DNA from: JAIFWN01 sp049304015
GTDB taxonomy: Bacteria; Patescibacteriota; Minisyncoccia; Phycocordibacterales; Zambryskibacteraceae
Length of the DNA stretch: 64,000 nucleotides
Assembly: GCA_049304015.1 (NCBI GenBank)
Contig: JBAQNS010000016.1
Coordinates: 1 to 64,000, forward strand
Direction: 5' to 3'
Position numbers and translations under genes: made by a program. Of the stretch, positions 14,386 to 22,219 are shown in pieces (the first letter of the stretch is position 1; the number at the start of each line of letters is the position of its first letter). The notes under the pieces are model-generated. The model saw only the letters and a program-made list of their open reading frames with translations, had not been told where the DNA came from and ran no database searches.

Positions 14386-17067
14386 ATGCCTCCATCATTT
14401 AATCATTTTACGACTAAAGCTAAGGAAGCCATCCGTAAGGCTCATGAGATTGCTATTGAACGTGGCCAAAATCATGTGAATCCGATGCACCTTTTGGCAG
14501 CACTCGTTATCCAAGATGAAAGTATGGTTGTTTCTATTTTGGATAAGATGGAAGTGGATACTATTTTACTTACGGATTCTGTACTTGAAGCAATAGAGAG
14601 TCCTGAAGCAGTGCAAATGCTTTCTCCTTCGTATCAGATCTATTTAACACCAGAGCTTGCTCATACAATCGAATCGAGTGCCAAGGTTGCTGAATCTCTA
14701 GGAGACGAATTTATTTCTACAGAACATTTGTTTCTTTCTGTTTTAGATGTCCCTGGGGATGCGCGTGAACTTTTGCAAAAATTTAAAATTGATCATGAGA
14801 AAGTAGTCAGAGTTATAGAAGAAATAAGAAAATCGAGTGTCAGTGAGCCAAAAACAGAAAAGAAATTTAAATCTTTGCTCAAATATACCCGCTCACTAAC
14901 TAAACTAGCCAAAGAAAATAAACTTGATCCAGTCATCGGACGAGACGAAGAGATTTCAAGGATGATACAAATACTCTCTCGTCGTACAAAGAATAATCCA
15001 ATCCTTATTGGAGAAGCCGGTGTGGGTAAGACGGCTATTGCTGAGGGTTTGGCTATCCGTATGGCTAACGGCAACGTACCCGAATCACTCCGAGATAAGG
15101 AACTTGTTTCTCTTGACCTCGGACTATTAATCGCAGGAACAAAGTATCGTGGAGAATTTGAAGAGAGATTAAAAAATATAATAAAGGAAATAGAAAAATC
15201 AGAAGGCAAAATCATTCTCTTCATTGATGAGATACACACTATTGTTGGCGCCGGAGCTTCGGAGGGAGCGATGGATGCATCAAATATGCTGAAACCTCCA
15301 CTTGCACGTGGAGATCTTCGAGCCATAGGAGCCACCACTCTTCGTGAATATCAAAAGCACATAGAGAAGGATCCAGCACTCACCAGAAGGTTTCAACCTA
15401 TCAATGTGAATGAACCAAGTATTGAGGATACTATGACAATCCTAAGAGGGCTAAAAGAACGCTATGAGCTTTATCATGGTGTCAGAATCACAGATGATGC
15501 TATTCGTGCAGCAGTGAACCTCTCGGCGCGTTATATCACTGATAGGTTTCTCCCAGACAAAGCTGTCGACCTCATAGATGAAGCTTCTTCTTATCTAAAG
15601 ATTTCTTTGGAGAATATGCCACCAGAGCTTCAAAACGCGCATTCAAAAATTATGAAGCTTGAGATAGAGAAGGAAGCTCTAAAGAAAGAATCAAAAAACA
15701 TTAAGGCCAAAGCTCGTATAAAGGAAATTGAAAAGGAGATTGCAGATTATAAGGAGAAGACTTCAGAGCTCGAACTCAAATGGAAGAATGAGAAGGAAAC
15801 TGTGGCAGATATAAAAGACATTAAGAAAAATTTAGAAACATTTAGACTTGAAGCCGAAGCTGCTGAAGCTCGCTCGGACCTCTCAAGAGCTGCAGAACTC
15901 AGATATGGGAAGATCCCATCACTTGAGAGAGATTTGGATACAAAATCAAAGAGACTAAAAAAACTCCAGAGTTCAAGAAGAATATTAAAGGAAGAAATCA
16001 CTGAATCAGACATTGCAGATATTGTGTCCAAGTGGACTGGTGTCCCTGTGTCCAGAATGCTCGAGGCTGAAGCAGAGAAACTTGTTCGGATGGAAGAATT
16101 TCTCCGCAGTAGAATTGTTGGTCAAGAAGAAGCGGTTAAAAAAATCGCTGATACAATTAAGCGTTCTAGAGCTGGGATTTCTGATCCAAACAAACCGATT
16201 GGTTCGTTTATGTTCATGGGTCCAACTGGAGTAGGGAAAACAGAACTCACCAAAGCTCTGGCTGAATTTATGTTTGATGATGAGAAGGCGCTCATCCGAG
16301 TGGATATGAGCGAATTTATGGAGAAACATTCAGTTTCTAAACTTATTGGAGCACCTCCTGGCTACGTTGGTTATGATGAAGGTACACCGTTTACTGAAAC
16401 TGTTCGTCACCGACCATATTCAGTCATTCTCTTTGATGAGATAGAAAAGGCGCATCCAGAAGTCTTTAATATTCTCCTCCAAGTGCTCGACAACGGGCGA
16501 CTCACGGATACTAAAGGCAGATTAGTAAATTTTAAGAACACCGTCATCATCCTTACCTCAAATGTAGGAGCGGAATATATAGACAAGATGCAAACTATTG
16601 GATTCTCCAAAGGTGAAGTAGGAGAAGACTATCAAAACATCAAGGAAAAACTTATGGGTGCTTTGAAAAATCAATTTAGACCAGAATTCTTGAATAGATT
16701 GGACGACATCATTGTCTTCGATGTACTTTCGAAGGAGACAATTAAATCTATTGTGGGTATACAGATAGAAGTGATTAAAAAACGCTTGGCCGAAAAGGAA
16801 ATTGAACTAATTATCGCGGATGATGTTTATTCACTCCTTGCAGAAGAAGGCTATAACCCAGAATACGGAGCTAGACCTCTAAAGAGATTGATTCAAAATA
16901 AAATCCTTAACCCTGTGGCAACGATGATGATAAGTAATAAAGTATTGACTGGGGGCACAGTGATGGTAACTCGCAAGGGAAGTGAATTAGAATTCGAAGT
17001 AGTAAAGGGTAAAAGGTCGGGGAGTGTTGGAATTTCCTCACGTAAACATAATAAGACCTCCAAGTAA
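14386..17067 (+). CDS. clpB: ATP-dependent chaperone ClpB
   Basis: ClpB is a hexameric AAA+ disaggregase that works with DnaK. The 893-residue protein has a Clp-N domain (residues 1-145), a first AAA module with Walker A GEAGVGKT (209-216), a coiled-coil middle domain with the ClpB hallmark RAAELRYGKIP (about 500-515), a second AAA module with GPTGVGKT (612-619), and the C-terminal small domain (GYNPEYGARPLKR). The middle domain argues for ClpB rather than ClpC or ClpA, although the C-terminus is a basic low-complexity tail. TAATAG ends 6 bases before the ATG. No heat-shock operator was recognised. Confidence 0.95.
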   Translation: MPPSFNHFTTKAKEAIRKAHEIAIERGQNHVNPMHLLAALVIQDESMVVSILDKMEVDTILLTDSVLEAIESPEAVQMLSPSYQIYLTPELAHTIESSAKVAESLGDEFISTEHLFLSVLDVPGDARELLQKFKIDHEKVVRVIEEIRKSSVSEPKTEKKFKSLLKYTRSLTKLAKENKLDPVIGRDEEISRMIQILSRRTKNNPILIGEAGVGKTAIAEGLAIRMANGNVPESLRDKELVSLDLGLLIAGTKYRGEFEERLKNIIKEIEKSEGKIILFIDEIHTIVGAGASEGAMDASNMLKPPLARGDLRAIGATTLREYQKHIEKDPALTRRFQPINVNEPSIEDTMTILRGLKERYELYHGVRITDDAIRAAVNLSARYITDRFLPDKAVDLIDEASSYLKISLENMPPELQNAHSKIMKLEIEKEALKKESKNIKAKARIKEIEKEIADYKEKTSELELKWKNEKETVADIKDIKKNLETFRLEAEAAEARSDLSRAAELRYGKIPSLERDLDTKSKRLKKLQSSRRILKEEITESDIADIVSKWTGVPVSRMLEAEAEKLVRMEEFLRSRIVGQEEAVKKIADTIKRSRAGISDPNKPIGSFMFMGPTGVGKTELTKALAEFMFDDEKALIRVDMSEFMEKHSVSKLIGAPPGYVGYDEGTPFTETVRHRPYSVILFDEIEKAHPEVFNILLQVLDNGRLTDTKGRLVNFKNTVIILTSNVGAEYIDKMQTIGFSKGEVGEDYQNIKEKLMGALKNQFRPEFLNRLDDIIVFDVLSKETIKSIVGIQIEVIKKRLAEKEIELIIADDVYSLLAEEGYNPEYGARPLKRLIQNKILNPVATMMISNKVLTGGTVMVTRKGSELEFEVVKGKRSGSVGISSRKHNKTSK

Positions 17068-17069
17068 AG

Positions 17070-17098
17070 TTGAACTCAAGAGTCTCGTTTGTTAGAAA
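17070..17098 (+). promoter_or_regulatory. promoter of the 17.1 kb cassette gene
   Basis: TTGAAC (17070-17075) and TAGAAA (17093-17098) are 17 bases apart, about 35 bases upstream of an ATG that has a Shine-Dalgarno sequence. Confidence 0.55.
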
Positions 17099-17130
17099 TA
17101 ATGTAGACTCGTTCTACGGAGGGAATAGCT

Positions 17131-17385
17131 ATGCAACGAATTTGTGTTTTCGGACCACGAGTGGTCTATGATGAAGTCGAAGGTGTGAAGCATATCATCA
17201 CCAGAGCAGAAACTTGGGCCAACTTCCTCTTGGATGTCCCGAGAGTTGGACCTTGCAGACACTTCGTCGGTCACCCTTCGGAGAGCGGTGACAGCAAGCG
17301 CATCAATGGGAAACACTTGAAGGGATACACGTTCGTCGAAGCGTGCAAGCGCGTCGAACTGGAGCTTGCTCCAAAAACTGGGTAG
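17131..17385 (+). CDS. hypothetical protein, single-gene cassette
   Basis: The 84-residue product has no recognised family; it is soluble and mildly basic, with PRVGPCRHFVGHPSESGDSKRINGKHLKGYTF as its most distinctive part. The gene has its own promoter, a strong Shine-Dalgarno (GGAGGG, about 9 bases before the ATG), and a terminator whose loop contains the stop codon. It is visibly GC-richer than clpB. These traits match the other isolated cassette-type genes of the window (26.8, 27.2, 30.0, 51.0 and 51.9 kb). Function unknown. Confidence 0.65.
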   Translation: MQRICVFGPRVVYDEVEGVKHIITRAETWANFLLDVPRVGPCRHFVGHPSESGDSKRINGKHLKGYTFVEACKRVELELAPKTG

Positions 17386-17400
17386 AACCCCAGTTTTTAT
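17373..17400 (+). terminator. intrinsic terminator containing the stop codon
   Basis: AAAAACTGGG and CCCAGTTTTT pair around a loop that holds the TAG stop of the 17.1 kb gene, followed by T-rich sequence. Read on the minus strand it could also serve the convergent SemiSWEET-like gene. Confidence 0.85.
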
Positions 17401-17669
17401 TTATAAAATTTCTTCGCGTAAACGAGGTAGAGAACCAAGATTATATTGAATGAATAGTTTAGATAAATAGGGTAGTGTGCGGTTTGGGTTAGATAGTCAT
17501 CTATTAGGATATAAAACATAGAAAAAAGCTCTCCTCCTATCCAGAGCAGTAGAAAAAGCATTGAAAGGTCGTGAGCACTTTTTGACTGCCAAGTTTTCAT
17601 CACTTGTGGGACAGCACAAATGGCAAATAAAAAAGCACCTACCCACCCAAAAAAGTTGTGGTACAACAT
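17397..17669 (-). CDS. SemiSWEET/PQ-loop small membrane protein
   Basis: Ninety residues with three predicted membrane helices. The first helix carries the PQ-loop motif AVPQVMKTWQSKSA, followed by LSMLFLLLWIGGELF, as in SemiSWEET sugar transporters, which work as dimers of such triple-helix units. An in-frame extension upstream runs through tRNA-Tyr and is not real. The ATG at 17669 is only one base after the encoded CCA end of that tRNA, so the coding sequence is directly linked to the tRNA and has no room for a promoter or ribosome-binding site. Substrate not known. Confidence 0.75.
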   Translation of the reverse strand: MLYHNFFGWVGAFLFAICAVPQVMKTWQSKSAHDLSMLFLLLWIGGELFSMFYILIDDYLTQTAHYPIYLNYSFNIILVLYLVYAKKFYK

Positions 17670-17670
17670 A

Positions 17671-17756
17671 TGGTGCGCCGGGAAGGATTCGAACCTTCGA
17701 AGCCCGAAGGCGCCAGATTTACAGTCTAGTGCGATTGACCACTCCGCCACCGACGC
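17671..17756 (-). tRNA. tRNA-Tyr (anticodon GTA)
   Basis: Class II tRNA on the minus strand: acceptor GCGTCGG/CCGGCGC with one G-U pair, anticodon arm CTAGA-CTGTAAA-TCTGG giving GTA, variable arm CGCCTTCGGGCTTCG, T arm GAAGGTTCGAATCCTTC, and encoded CCA. The next base but one begins the SemiSWEET-like gene. Confidence 0.95.
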
Positions 17757-17824
17757 ATACGGGCTATAATAAAGCATTTTAAGAGGACTTGCAAAATCTA
17801 TAAAATCGGGTAATCTATAACCCT

Positions 17825-17998
17825 ATGTCACAAGACCATCTAATAAAGCTCGTCTCTGTAGGAGACAAAGGCGGAGTAGGCAAGGGCCATACTTATTATT
17901 CGACCAAGAACAGAAAGTCAGTTGAACGCAAGATTGAAGTGAAAAAATACAATCCAATAGCCAAAAAGCATACGATTTATAAAGAGAAGAAAGCCTAA
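17825..17998 (+). CDS. rpmG: 50S ribosomal protein L33
   Basis: This 57-residue frame was found by translating the gap between two tRNAs. The product starts MSQDHLIKLVSVGDKGG and continues with the L33 signature YYSTKNRK, VERKIEVKKYNPIAKKHTIYKE. The first part lacks the CxxC zinc motif and replaces it with a glycine-rich KGGVGKGH loop. It belongs to the large ribosomal subunit. A TAATCT box ends 8 bases before the ATG and a terminator follows the stop by 6 bases, so it is a single-gene unit. Confidence 0.88.
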   Translation: MSQDHLIKLVSVGDKGGVGKGHTYYSTKNRKSVERKIEVKKYNPIAKKHTIYKEKKA

Positions 17999-18004
17999 AT
18001 AAAA

Positions 18005-18026
18005 CTCGCCGAATGGCGGGTTTTTT
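18005..18026 (+). terminator. intrinsic terminator after rpmG
   Basis: CTCGCC-GAAT-GGCGGG stem-loop followed by six T. It separates rpmG from tRNA-Trp. Confidence 0.88.
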
Positions 18027-18043
18027 GTTAGGATAACTCCACT

Positions 18044-18114
18044 GGGCGATTAGTTTAATGGTAGAACAGCGCTCTCCAAAAGCACTGGTGAGGGTTCGAT
18101 TCCTTCATCGCCCG
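18044..18114 (+). tRNA. tRNA-Trp (anticodon CCA)
   Basis: Acceptor GGGCGAT/ATCGCCC, anticodon loop CTCCAAA giving CCA, T arm GAGGGTTCGATTCCTTC, G73. The acceptor end is followed by CA and then the ATG of the DedA-family gene at 18117, so the tRNA and that mRNA are joined. Confidence 0.93.
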
Positions 18115-18116
18115 CA

Positions 18117-18716
18117 ATGATAAACCCCTTTAATATCACTGAAGTTTTGGCTCTGTATGGATACATAGGAGTATTCGTGATTGTTTTCTTGGAGTCAGGG
18201 ATATTCTTCCCACTGCCTGGAGACAGCCTCCTCTTCACCGCAGGCATCTTGGCTTCTGGGCTTGGGTTAAATTTAGGTTTTCTTATACCTCTTATTTTTA
18301 TAGCCACACTCTTTGGAGGCATAGTTGGATATTATTTAGGCACTCAAATAGAGAAACTTCATAAATATTCTTTCTTTAGAAAAATTTTAAGTCAGGAACA
18401 TATAAATACAGCTCATAAATTCTTTGAGAAGTATGGGCGATTTGCTGTGGTTTTCTCTCGCTTTGTACCTTTGGTCAGAACTTTTGTACCTATTGTGGCT
18501 GGTATTGCGCGTATGGATTATAAAACCTTTTTGAAATACAGCATTATAAGTTCTTTGCTTTGGTCGACTATTGTCACCTTGGTTGGATTTTTCTTAGGCA
18601 GAACTTTCCCTTGGGTGAAAGATTATCTTTCTTATCTAGTTATCCTCATTATTTTCCTATCAATCGTTCCAGGTATTTATGAATGGGTCCGAACTCGACA
18701 GAAGAAAACCACTTAA
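18117..18716 (+). CDS. DedA/VTT-domain family membrane protein
   Basis: The 199-residue integral membrane protein has the VTT (SNARE-associated) domain signs: LESGIFFPLPGDSLLF with the conserved acidic and proline residues, GYYLGTQIEKL, and FSRFVPLVRTFVPIVAGIARM (family motif F-x-R-F-x-P-x-x-R). DedA proteins are lipid scramblases or undecaprenyl-phosphate flippases in other bacteria. The ATG comes two bases after the tRNA-Trp discriminator base, so tRNA 3' processing would leave a leaderless mRNA. The 3' end overlaps miaA tail to tail by 68 bases. Confidence 0.88.
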   Translation: MINPFNITEVLALYGYIGVFVIVFLESGIFFPLPGDSLLFTAGILASGLGLNLGFLIPLIFIATLFGGIVGYYLGTQIEKLHKYSFFRKILSQEHINTAHKFFEKYGRFAVVFSRFVPLVRTFVPIVAGIARMDYKTFLKYSIISSLLWSTIVTLVGFFLGRTFPWVKDYLSYLVILIIFLSIVPGIYEWVRTRQKKTT

Positions 18717-19572
18717 TCTTTTTGTTTGCTTTAAACCAAGTCAGCTGACGTTTGGAATAATGCCTTATCTCTTTATATAGTTCTTCTATAAATTCTTTCT
18801 TAGCCTCGCCCGTGGCCAGTCTATGGCCGAGGGTAAGTTTGTTTTGTAGTAGGCGAGCGAGGTATCTATACTCTAGGCCTAATTCTTCCATGCGTTTATA
18901 AGTTAATCCGTCTCTATGGAGTTTCTTGGCTTCTTTTATCATCCCTAGAAGGCGAGCGAGCAGTCTCTTATAAATGAGTTTTTCTAATACTTCTTTCTCT
19001 GGATTTACCCCTACATAAATATAATCATATTTGAGCAACATCCGATGTTGCTCACTTGGGACTTTGCCTAGTGCCTCAATAATTTCAAGGGCTCTGATTA
19101 GACGTACTTTATTTTTTGAATCAATGTTTTTAGCTCTCTCTTGATCTTTCTTTTGCAAAATTTTATAGAGAGCCTCTGTTGTTTTTGCTTCTAGTGTTTT
19201 TCTTAATTTAGGATTTGGAGGCACTTCTGGTAAAACCATTTTGCTAGTGAGGGTGTCTATATAAAATCCTGTGCCACCAACAATGATTGGTAATTTATTT
19301 TTCTTTATTATTTGTTCAATTGCTTTGTCACCAAGTTTTTTATAATCTGATGCACTGAATCTTATCTTTGGACTGGCTACATCTAAGAGGTGATGAGGGA
19401 CACCTTGCATTTCCTTTTTGGTCACTTTACCCGAGCCAATATCCAAGCCTTTATAAACTTGCCTCGAATCAGCAGAAACAATCTCCCCATTGAACTCCTT
19501 GGAGAGCTTTACCCCCAGGCCACTTTTACCTGAGGCAGTTGGACCCACTATTACTAAAACCTTCTTTTTCAT
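18649..19572 (-). CDS. miaA: tRNA dimethylallyltransferase
   Basis: MiaA adds a dimethylallyl group to A37 of tRNAs that read UNN codons. The 307-residue protein starts KKKVLVIVGPTASGKSGLG (P-loop), then VSADSRQVYKGLDIGSGKVT and VGGTGFYID, and ends in the FKANKKIKWF segment, all typical. A longer frame upstream runs through tRNA-Leu(CAA) and is rejected. The ATG at 19572 lies two bases after the discriminator base of that tRNA, which itself is an expected MiaA substrate. The gene contains a copy of the 21-bp palindrome (19033-19053) in frame, coding for part of SEQHRMLL. Its end overlaps dedA by 68 bases. Confidence 0.94.
   Translation of the reverse strand: MKKKVLVIVGPTASGKSGLGVKLSKEFNGEIVSADSRQVYKGLDIGSGKVTKKEMQGVPHHLLDVASPKIRFSASDYKKLGDKAIEQIIKKNKLPIIVGGTGFYIDTLTSKMVLPEVPPNPKLRKTLEAKTTEALYKILQKKDQERAKNIDSKNKVRLIRALEIIEALGKVPSEQHRMLLKYDYIYVGVNPEKEVLEKLIYKRLLARLLGMIKEAKKLHRDGLTYKRMEELGLEYRYLARLLQNKLTLGHRLATGEAKKEFIEELYKEIRHYSKRQLTWFKANKKIKWFSSVEFGPIHKYLERLIGK
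19033..19053. repeat. 21-bp palindromic repeat inside miaA
   Basis: GAGCAACATC-C-GATGTTGCTC, flanked by TT before and AC after. The same 21 bases and flanks occur at 41833-41853 between genes, and a shorter variant at 285-301. Confidence 0.7.
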
Positions 19573-19574
19573 TG

Positions 19575-19655
19575 TGCCGGGAAGAGGACTCGAACCTCCA
19601 CCCCTTGCGAGACACGATTTTGAGTCGTGCGCGTCTACCATTCCGCCATCCCGGC
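19575..19655 (-). tRNA. tRNA-Leu (anticodon CAA)
   Basis: Class II tRNA on the minus strand: acceptor GCCGGGA/TCCCGGC, anticodon arm CACGA-CTCAAAA-TCGTG giving CAA, variable arm with CTCGCAAGGGG, T arm GGAGGTTCGAGTCCTCT. After A73 the sequence reads CA then the ATG of miaA. Confidence 0.94.
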
Positions 19656-19702
19656 ATAACTTACCCATACAACTTACAATAAACTCGTGCTAAAATCTAC
19701 TT

Positions 19703-20707
19703 ATGTCACAGTTTTATAACGACTCAATCTTTTGGATTGAGGTGGAGAAGATTCACCCAAACCCATTTCAACCACGAAGAGAATTTGATGAAGCCCAACT
19801 AAACAGCCTTGCAGATTCAATGCGTCAGTATGGAGTACTCCAAGCATTAGTGGTCACTAGGACTGAAGTAGAGAAGCCCGAAGGAGGACTCGCAGTCGAA
19901 TACGAACTCATCGCTGGAGAGAGGCGACTGCGTGCGGCCAAACTCGCTGGACTAAAACAAGTGCCAGTTCTTATTCGTACTGGAGCAGAAAATGACCTCA
20001 CTAAGTTAGAACTGGCCATTATAGAAAACATTCAACGTGAGGATTTGAATCCTGTGGATAGAGCCAGAGCATTTGATAAGTTGGCTCGTGAATTTGGATT
20101 TAAGCATGCAGAGATAGGTAAGAAGGTAGGCAAGAGTCGAGAGTATGTCTCCAACACACTTCGATTGCTTATGCTCCCAGAGCATATTCTCCAAGCACTT
20201 TCGGATGGGAAGATTAGTGAAGGACACTCACGTCCTCTTATGATGCTTGTAGATAAACCTGAAGAACAAGAAACACTCTTTAAAGAAATTTTATTTAAAA
20301 AATTAAATGTTCGTGATGCAGAAGGTATTGCTCGAAGAATCGCGTTTGAGAAGGCGCGCAAACAAATGGATCCAGAGTTAGTAGACATGGAAGAAAAACT
20401 TAAGGAGTCTCTAGGCACACGAGTAAGGGTAGAGAAGAAAGATAAAGAGGGAGGAGGCAAGATTACTATAGATTTCTTCTCCAACGATGATTTGGAACAT
20501 TTGTATCAAATACTAACTGCGAATGAATCACGTGGTGAGAAGGAAACAATGCTAGAGAACTTTATGGCGAACAAAGAAGCAGAGGGTCAATCTGTTGAAT
20601 CAGTCTCTCCAATGACAGAAGAAGAGAAGGAAATGAACAAAGAAGAGAGTGACAAGGCGATGGAAGAACCAGAAGATTTGTATTCGGTCACTAACTTCAC
20701 CGTCTAA
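19703..20707 (+). CDS. parB: ParB/Spo0J family partition protein
   Basis: ParB clamps DNA at parS sites and uses CTP to spread, helping chromosome segregation. The 334-residue protein has the N-terminal CTPase fold (IHPNPFQPRREFDE, ELIAGERRLRAAKLAGLKQVPVLIR), the ENIQREDLNPVDRARAFDKL motif, and a KIGKKVGKSREYVSNTLRLL helix-turn-helix. The C-terminus is acidic and extended. No parA neighbour and no parS site was recognised. TAAAAT ends 6 bases before the ATG, so the mRNA is probably leaderless. It is convergent with the rel gene with no gap. Confidence 0.92.
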   Translation: MSQFYNDSIFWIEVEKIHPNPFQPRREFDEAQLNSLADSMRQYGVLQALVVTRTEVEKPEGGLAVEYELIAGERRLRAAKLAGLKQVPVLIRTGAENDLTKLELAIIENIQREDLNPVDRARAFDKLAREFGFKHAEIGKKVGKSREYVSNTLRLLMLPEHILQALSDGKISEGHSRPLMMLVDKPEEQETLFKEILFKKLNVRDAEGIARRIAFEKARKQMDPELVDMEEKLKESLGTRVRVEKKDKEGGGKITIDFFSNDDLEHLYQILTANESRGEKETMLENFMANKEAEGQSVESVSPMTEEEKEMNKEESDKAMEEPEDLYSVTNFTV

Positions 20708-22216
20708 CTATTTCTTAGAAATTTTTGAAAGTTCGTTCTTGATATGACGTTTGGTCATGGGCATTTTGCACATCTCAACCCACTTTATATTTGGTTTGGA
20801 CGATTGTTTGGTCATAATTTCTACAATGTCTCCATTTTGGAGTTTGGTGTCCAGTGAGACGAGTTTGCCCCCAACCTTGGCTCCTATCATGTGGTTGCCA
20901 ATATCTGAGTGGATAGAGTAAGCGAAATCTATGGGGGTTGAATCAATAGGTAAGTCGACCACATCACCCTTTGGTGAGAAGGCAAAAATGCGATTACTAA
21001 AGAAGTCATTTTTTAAATTTTCTTGAAAAGCCTCCTTGTCTGTAGAATGTTCTTGATAGGCCACTAATTCTTTAATCCAATGAGGAATATCTTTAGTCGT
21101 TTCCAAAACTGATTTGTGCAATTCTTTCATCGGAGTTTTGGGTAGAAGTGAACGTATCCAACCAAGAGTTTCTTCATCCTTACCAGTCTTGCCACTCTTA
21201 TAAGTGATGTGTGAGGCTACTCCATATTCAGAGAATTGGTGCATCTCATGAGTTTTAATTTGTATTTCTACAATACCCCCATCACCAGTGAAGATGGTGG
21301 TATGGATACCTTGATAACCATTTGGTTTAGGAAAGGCGATATAATCTTTAATTCTCCCAGGGAGAGGTTTCCATGAACCATGGATAACTCCAAGGACTCT
21401 ATAACAATCTGCTGGTGTATCTACAAGGATACGGACTGCGTTGATGTCATAAATCTTTTCTATATCTTTCTTCTCTTGAAGTTTCTTATAGAGACTGTAT
21501 AAGCCTTTTATTCTGTAGTCAGTTTTAATATTCACTAAACCTTCTTTGGCCAAAGCTTTCTTCACTGAATTTATAAACTTTTCGAGAGATTCAAGCCTCT
21601 CGCGTTCACTTTCTTTCATCGATTTCTTTAGATTTTCAAATTCTTTTGGATAGACATAAGGGAAGGCAAGGTCCTCGAGTTCACGATTAAGTTTTCTTAT
21701 CCCTAGGCGATAGGCGATAGGAGCATAGATTTCTAATGTCTCTGTAGCTATACGTTTCTGCTTCTCTTGAGGTACATGAGAAAGGGTTCTCATATTGTGG
21801 AGTCTATCCGAAAGTTTAATCATAAGCACTCGGATATCCTCAGACATGGCTACGAAGAGTTTGCGCAGACTTTCATTGTGTCTGTCTGCGCCGTTGTACC
21901 TTAGACTGCCGAGTTTGGTCACTCCATCTACAAGAAAGGCCACTTCTTCTCCAAATTCCTTTTCTATAGTCTCAAGTTTAATCTCACAGTCTTCGACTGT
22001 GTCGTGGAGAAGGCCGGCGACTACAGTAGTGACGCCCATCCCAAGTTCGGCCAAAATTTTGGCCGTCTCTACTACATGTATAAAATATTCTTCACCCGAA
22101 TGTCTGGTTTGACCCTCATGAGCAATTCTCGCAAATATATAAGCCTTGTCGATGAGTATCACATCATCATTCGTTTTCTCATCTATGAGTCGTATGATGT
22201 CTGTGGCGCTCGTCAT
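20708..22216 (-). CDS. rel: bifunctional (p)ppGpp synthetase/hydrolase, short form
   Basis: A Rel/SpoT-type stringent-response enzyme of 502 residues. The hydrolase domain has RHSGEEYFIHV and the metal motif HDTVED (near residue 70); the synthetase domain has RIKGLYSLYKKLQ and GRIKDYIAFPKPNGYQGIHTT; a TGS domain follows (IFAFSPKGDVVDLPIDSTPIDFAY). The protein stops soon after TGS, lacking the ACT/zinc-finger regulatory end of full-length Rel proteins. It starts three bases after topA on the minus strand, making a dprA-topA-rel operon. Confidence 0.93.
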   Translation of the reverse strand: MTSATDIIRLIDEKTNDDVILIDKAYIFARIAHEGQTRHSGEEYFIHVVETAKILAELGMGVTTVVAGLLHDTVEDCEIKLETIEKEFGEEVAFLVDGVTKLGSLRYNGADRHNESLRKLFVAMSEDIRVLMIKLSDRLHNMRTLSHVPQEKQKRIATETLEIYAPIAYRLGIRKLNRELEDLAFPYVYPKEFENLKKSMKESERERLESLEKFINSVKKALAKEGLVNIKTDYRIKGLYSLYKKLQEKKDIEKIYDINAVRILVDTPADCYRVLGVIHGSWKPLPGRIKDYIAFPKPNGYQGIHTTIFTGDGGIVEIQIKTHEMHQFSEYGVASHITYKSGKTGKDEETLGWIRSLLPKTPMKELHKSVLETTKDIPHWIKELVAYQEHSTDKEAFQENLKNDFFSNRIFAFSPKGDVVDLPIDSTPIDFAYSIHSDIGNHMIGAKVGGKLVSLDTKLQNGDIVEIMTKQSSKPNIKWVEMCKMPMTKRHIKNELSKISKK

Positions 22217-22219
22217 AGA

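Noticed and set aside
17671..17777. N-terminal extension of the SemiSWEET-like protein
   Set aside because: The extension is the translated tRNA-Tyr.
19573..19668. N-terminal extension of MiaA
   Set aside because: The extension is the translated tRNA-Leu(CAA).
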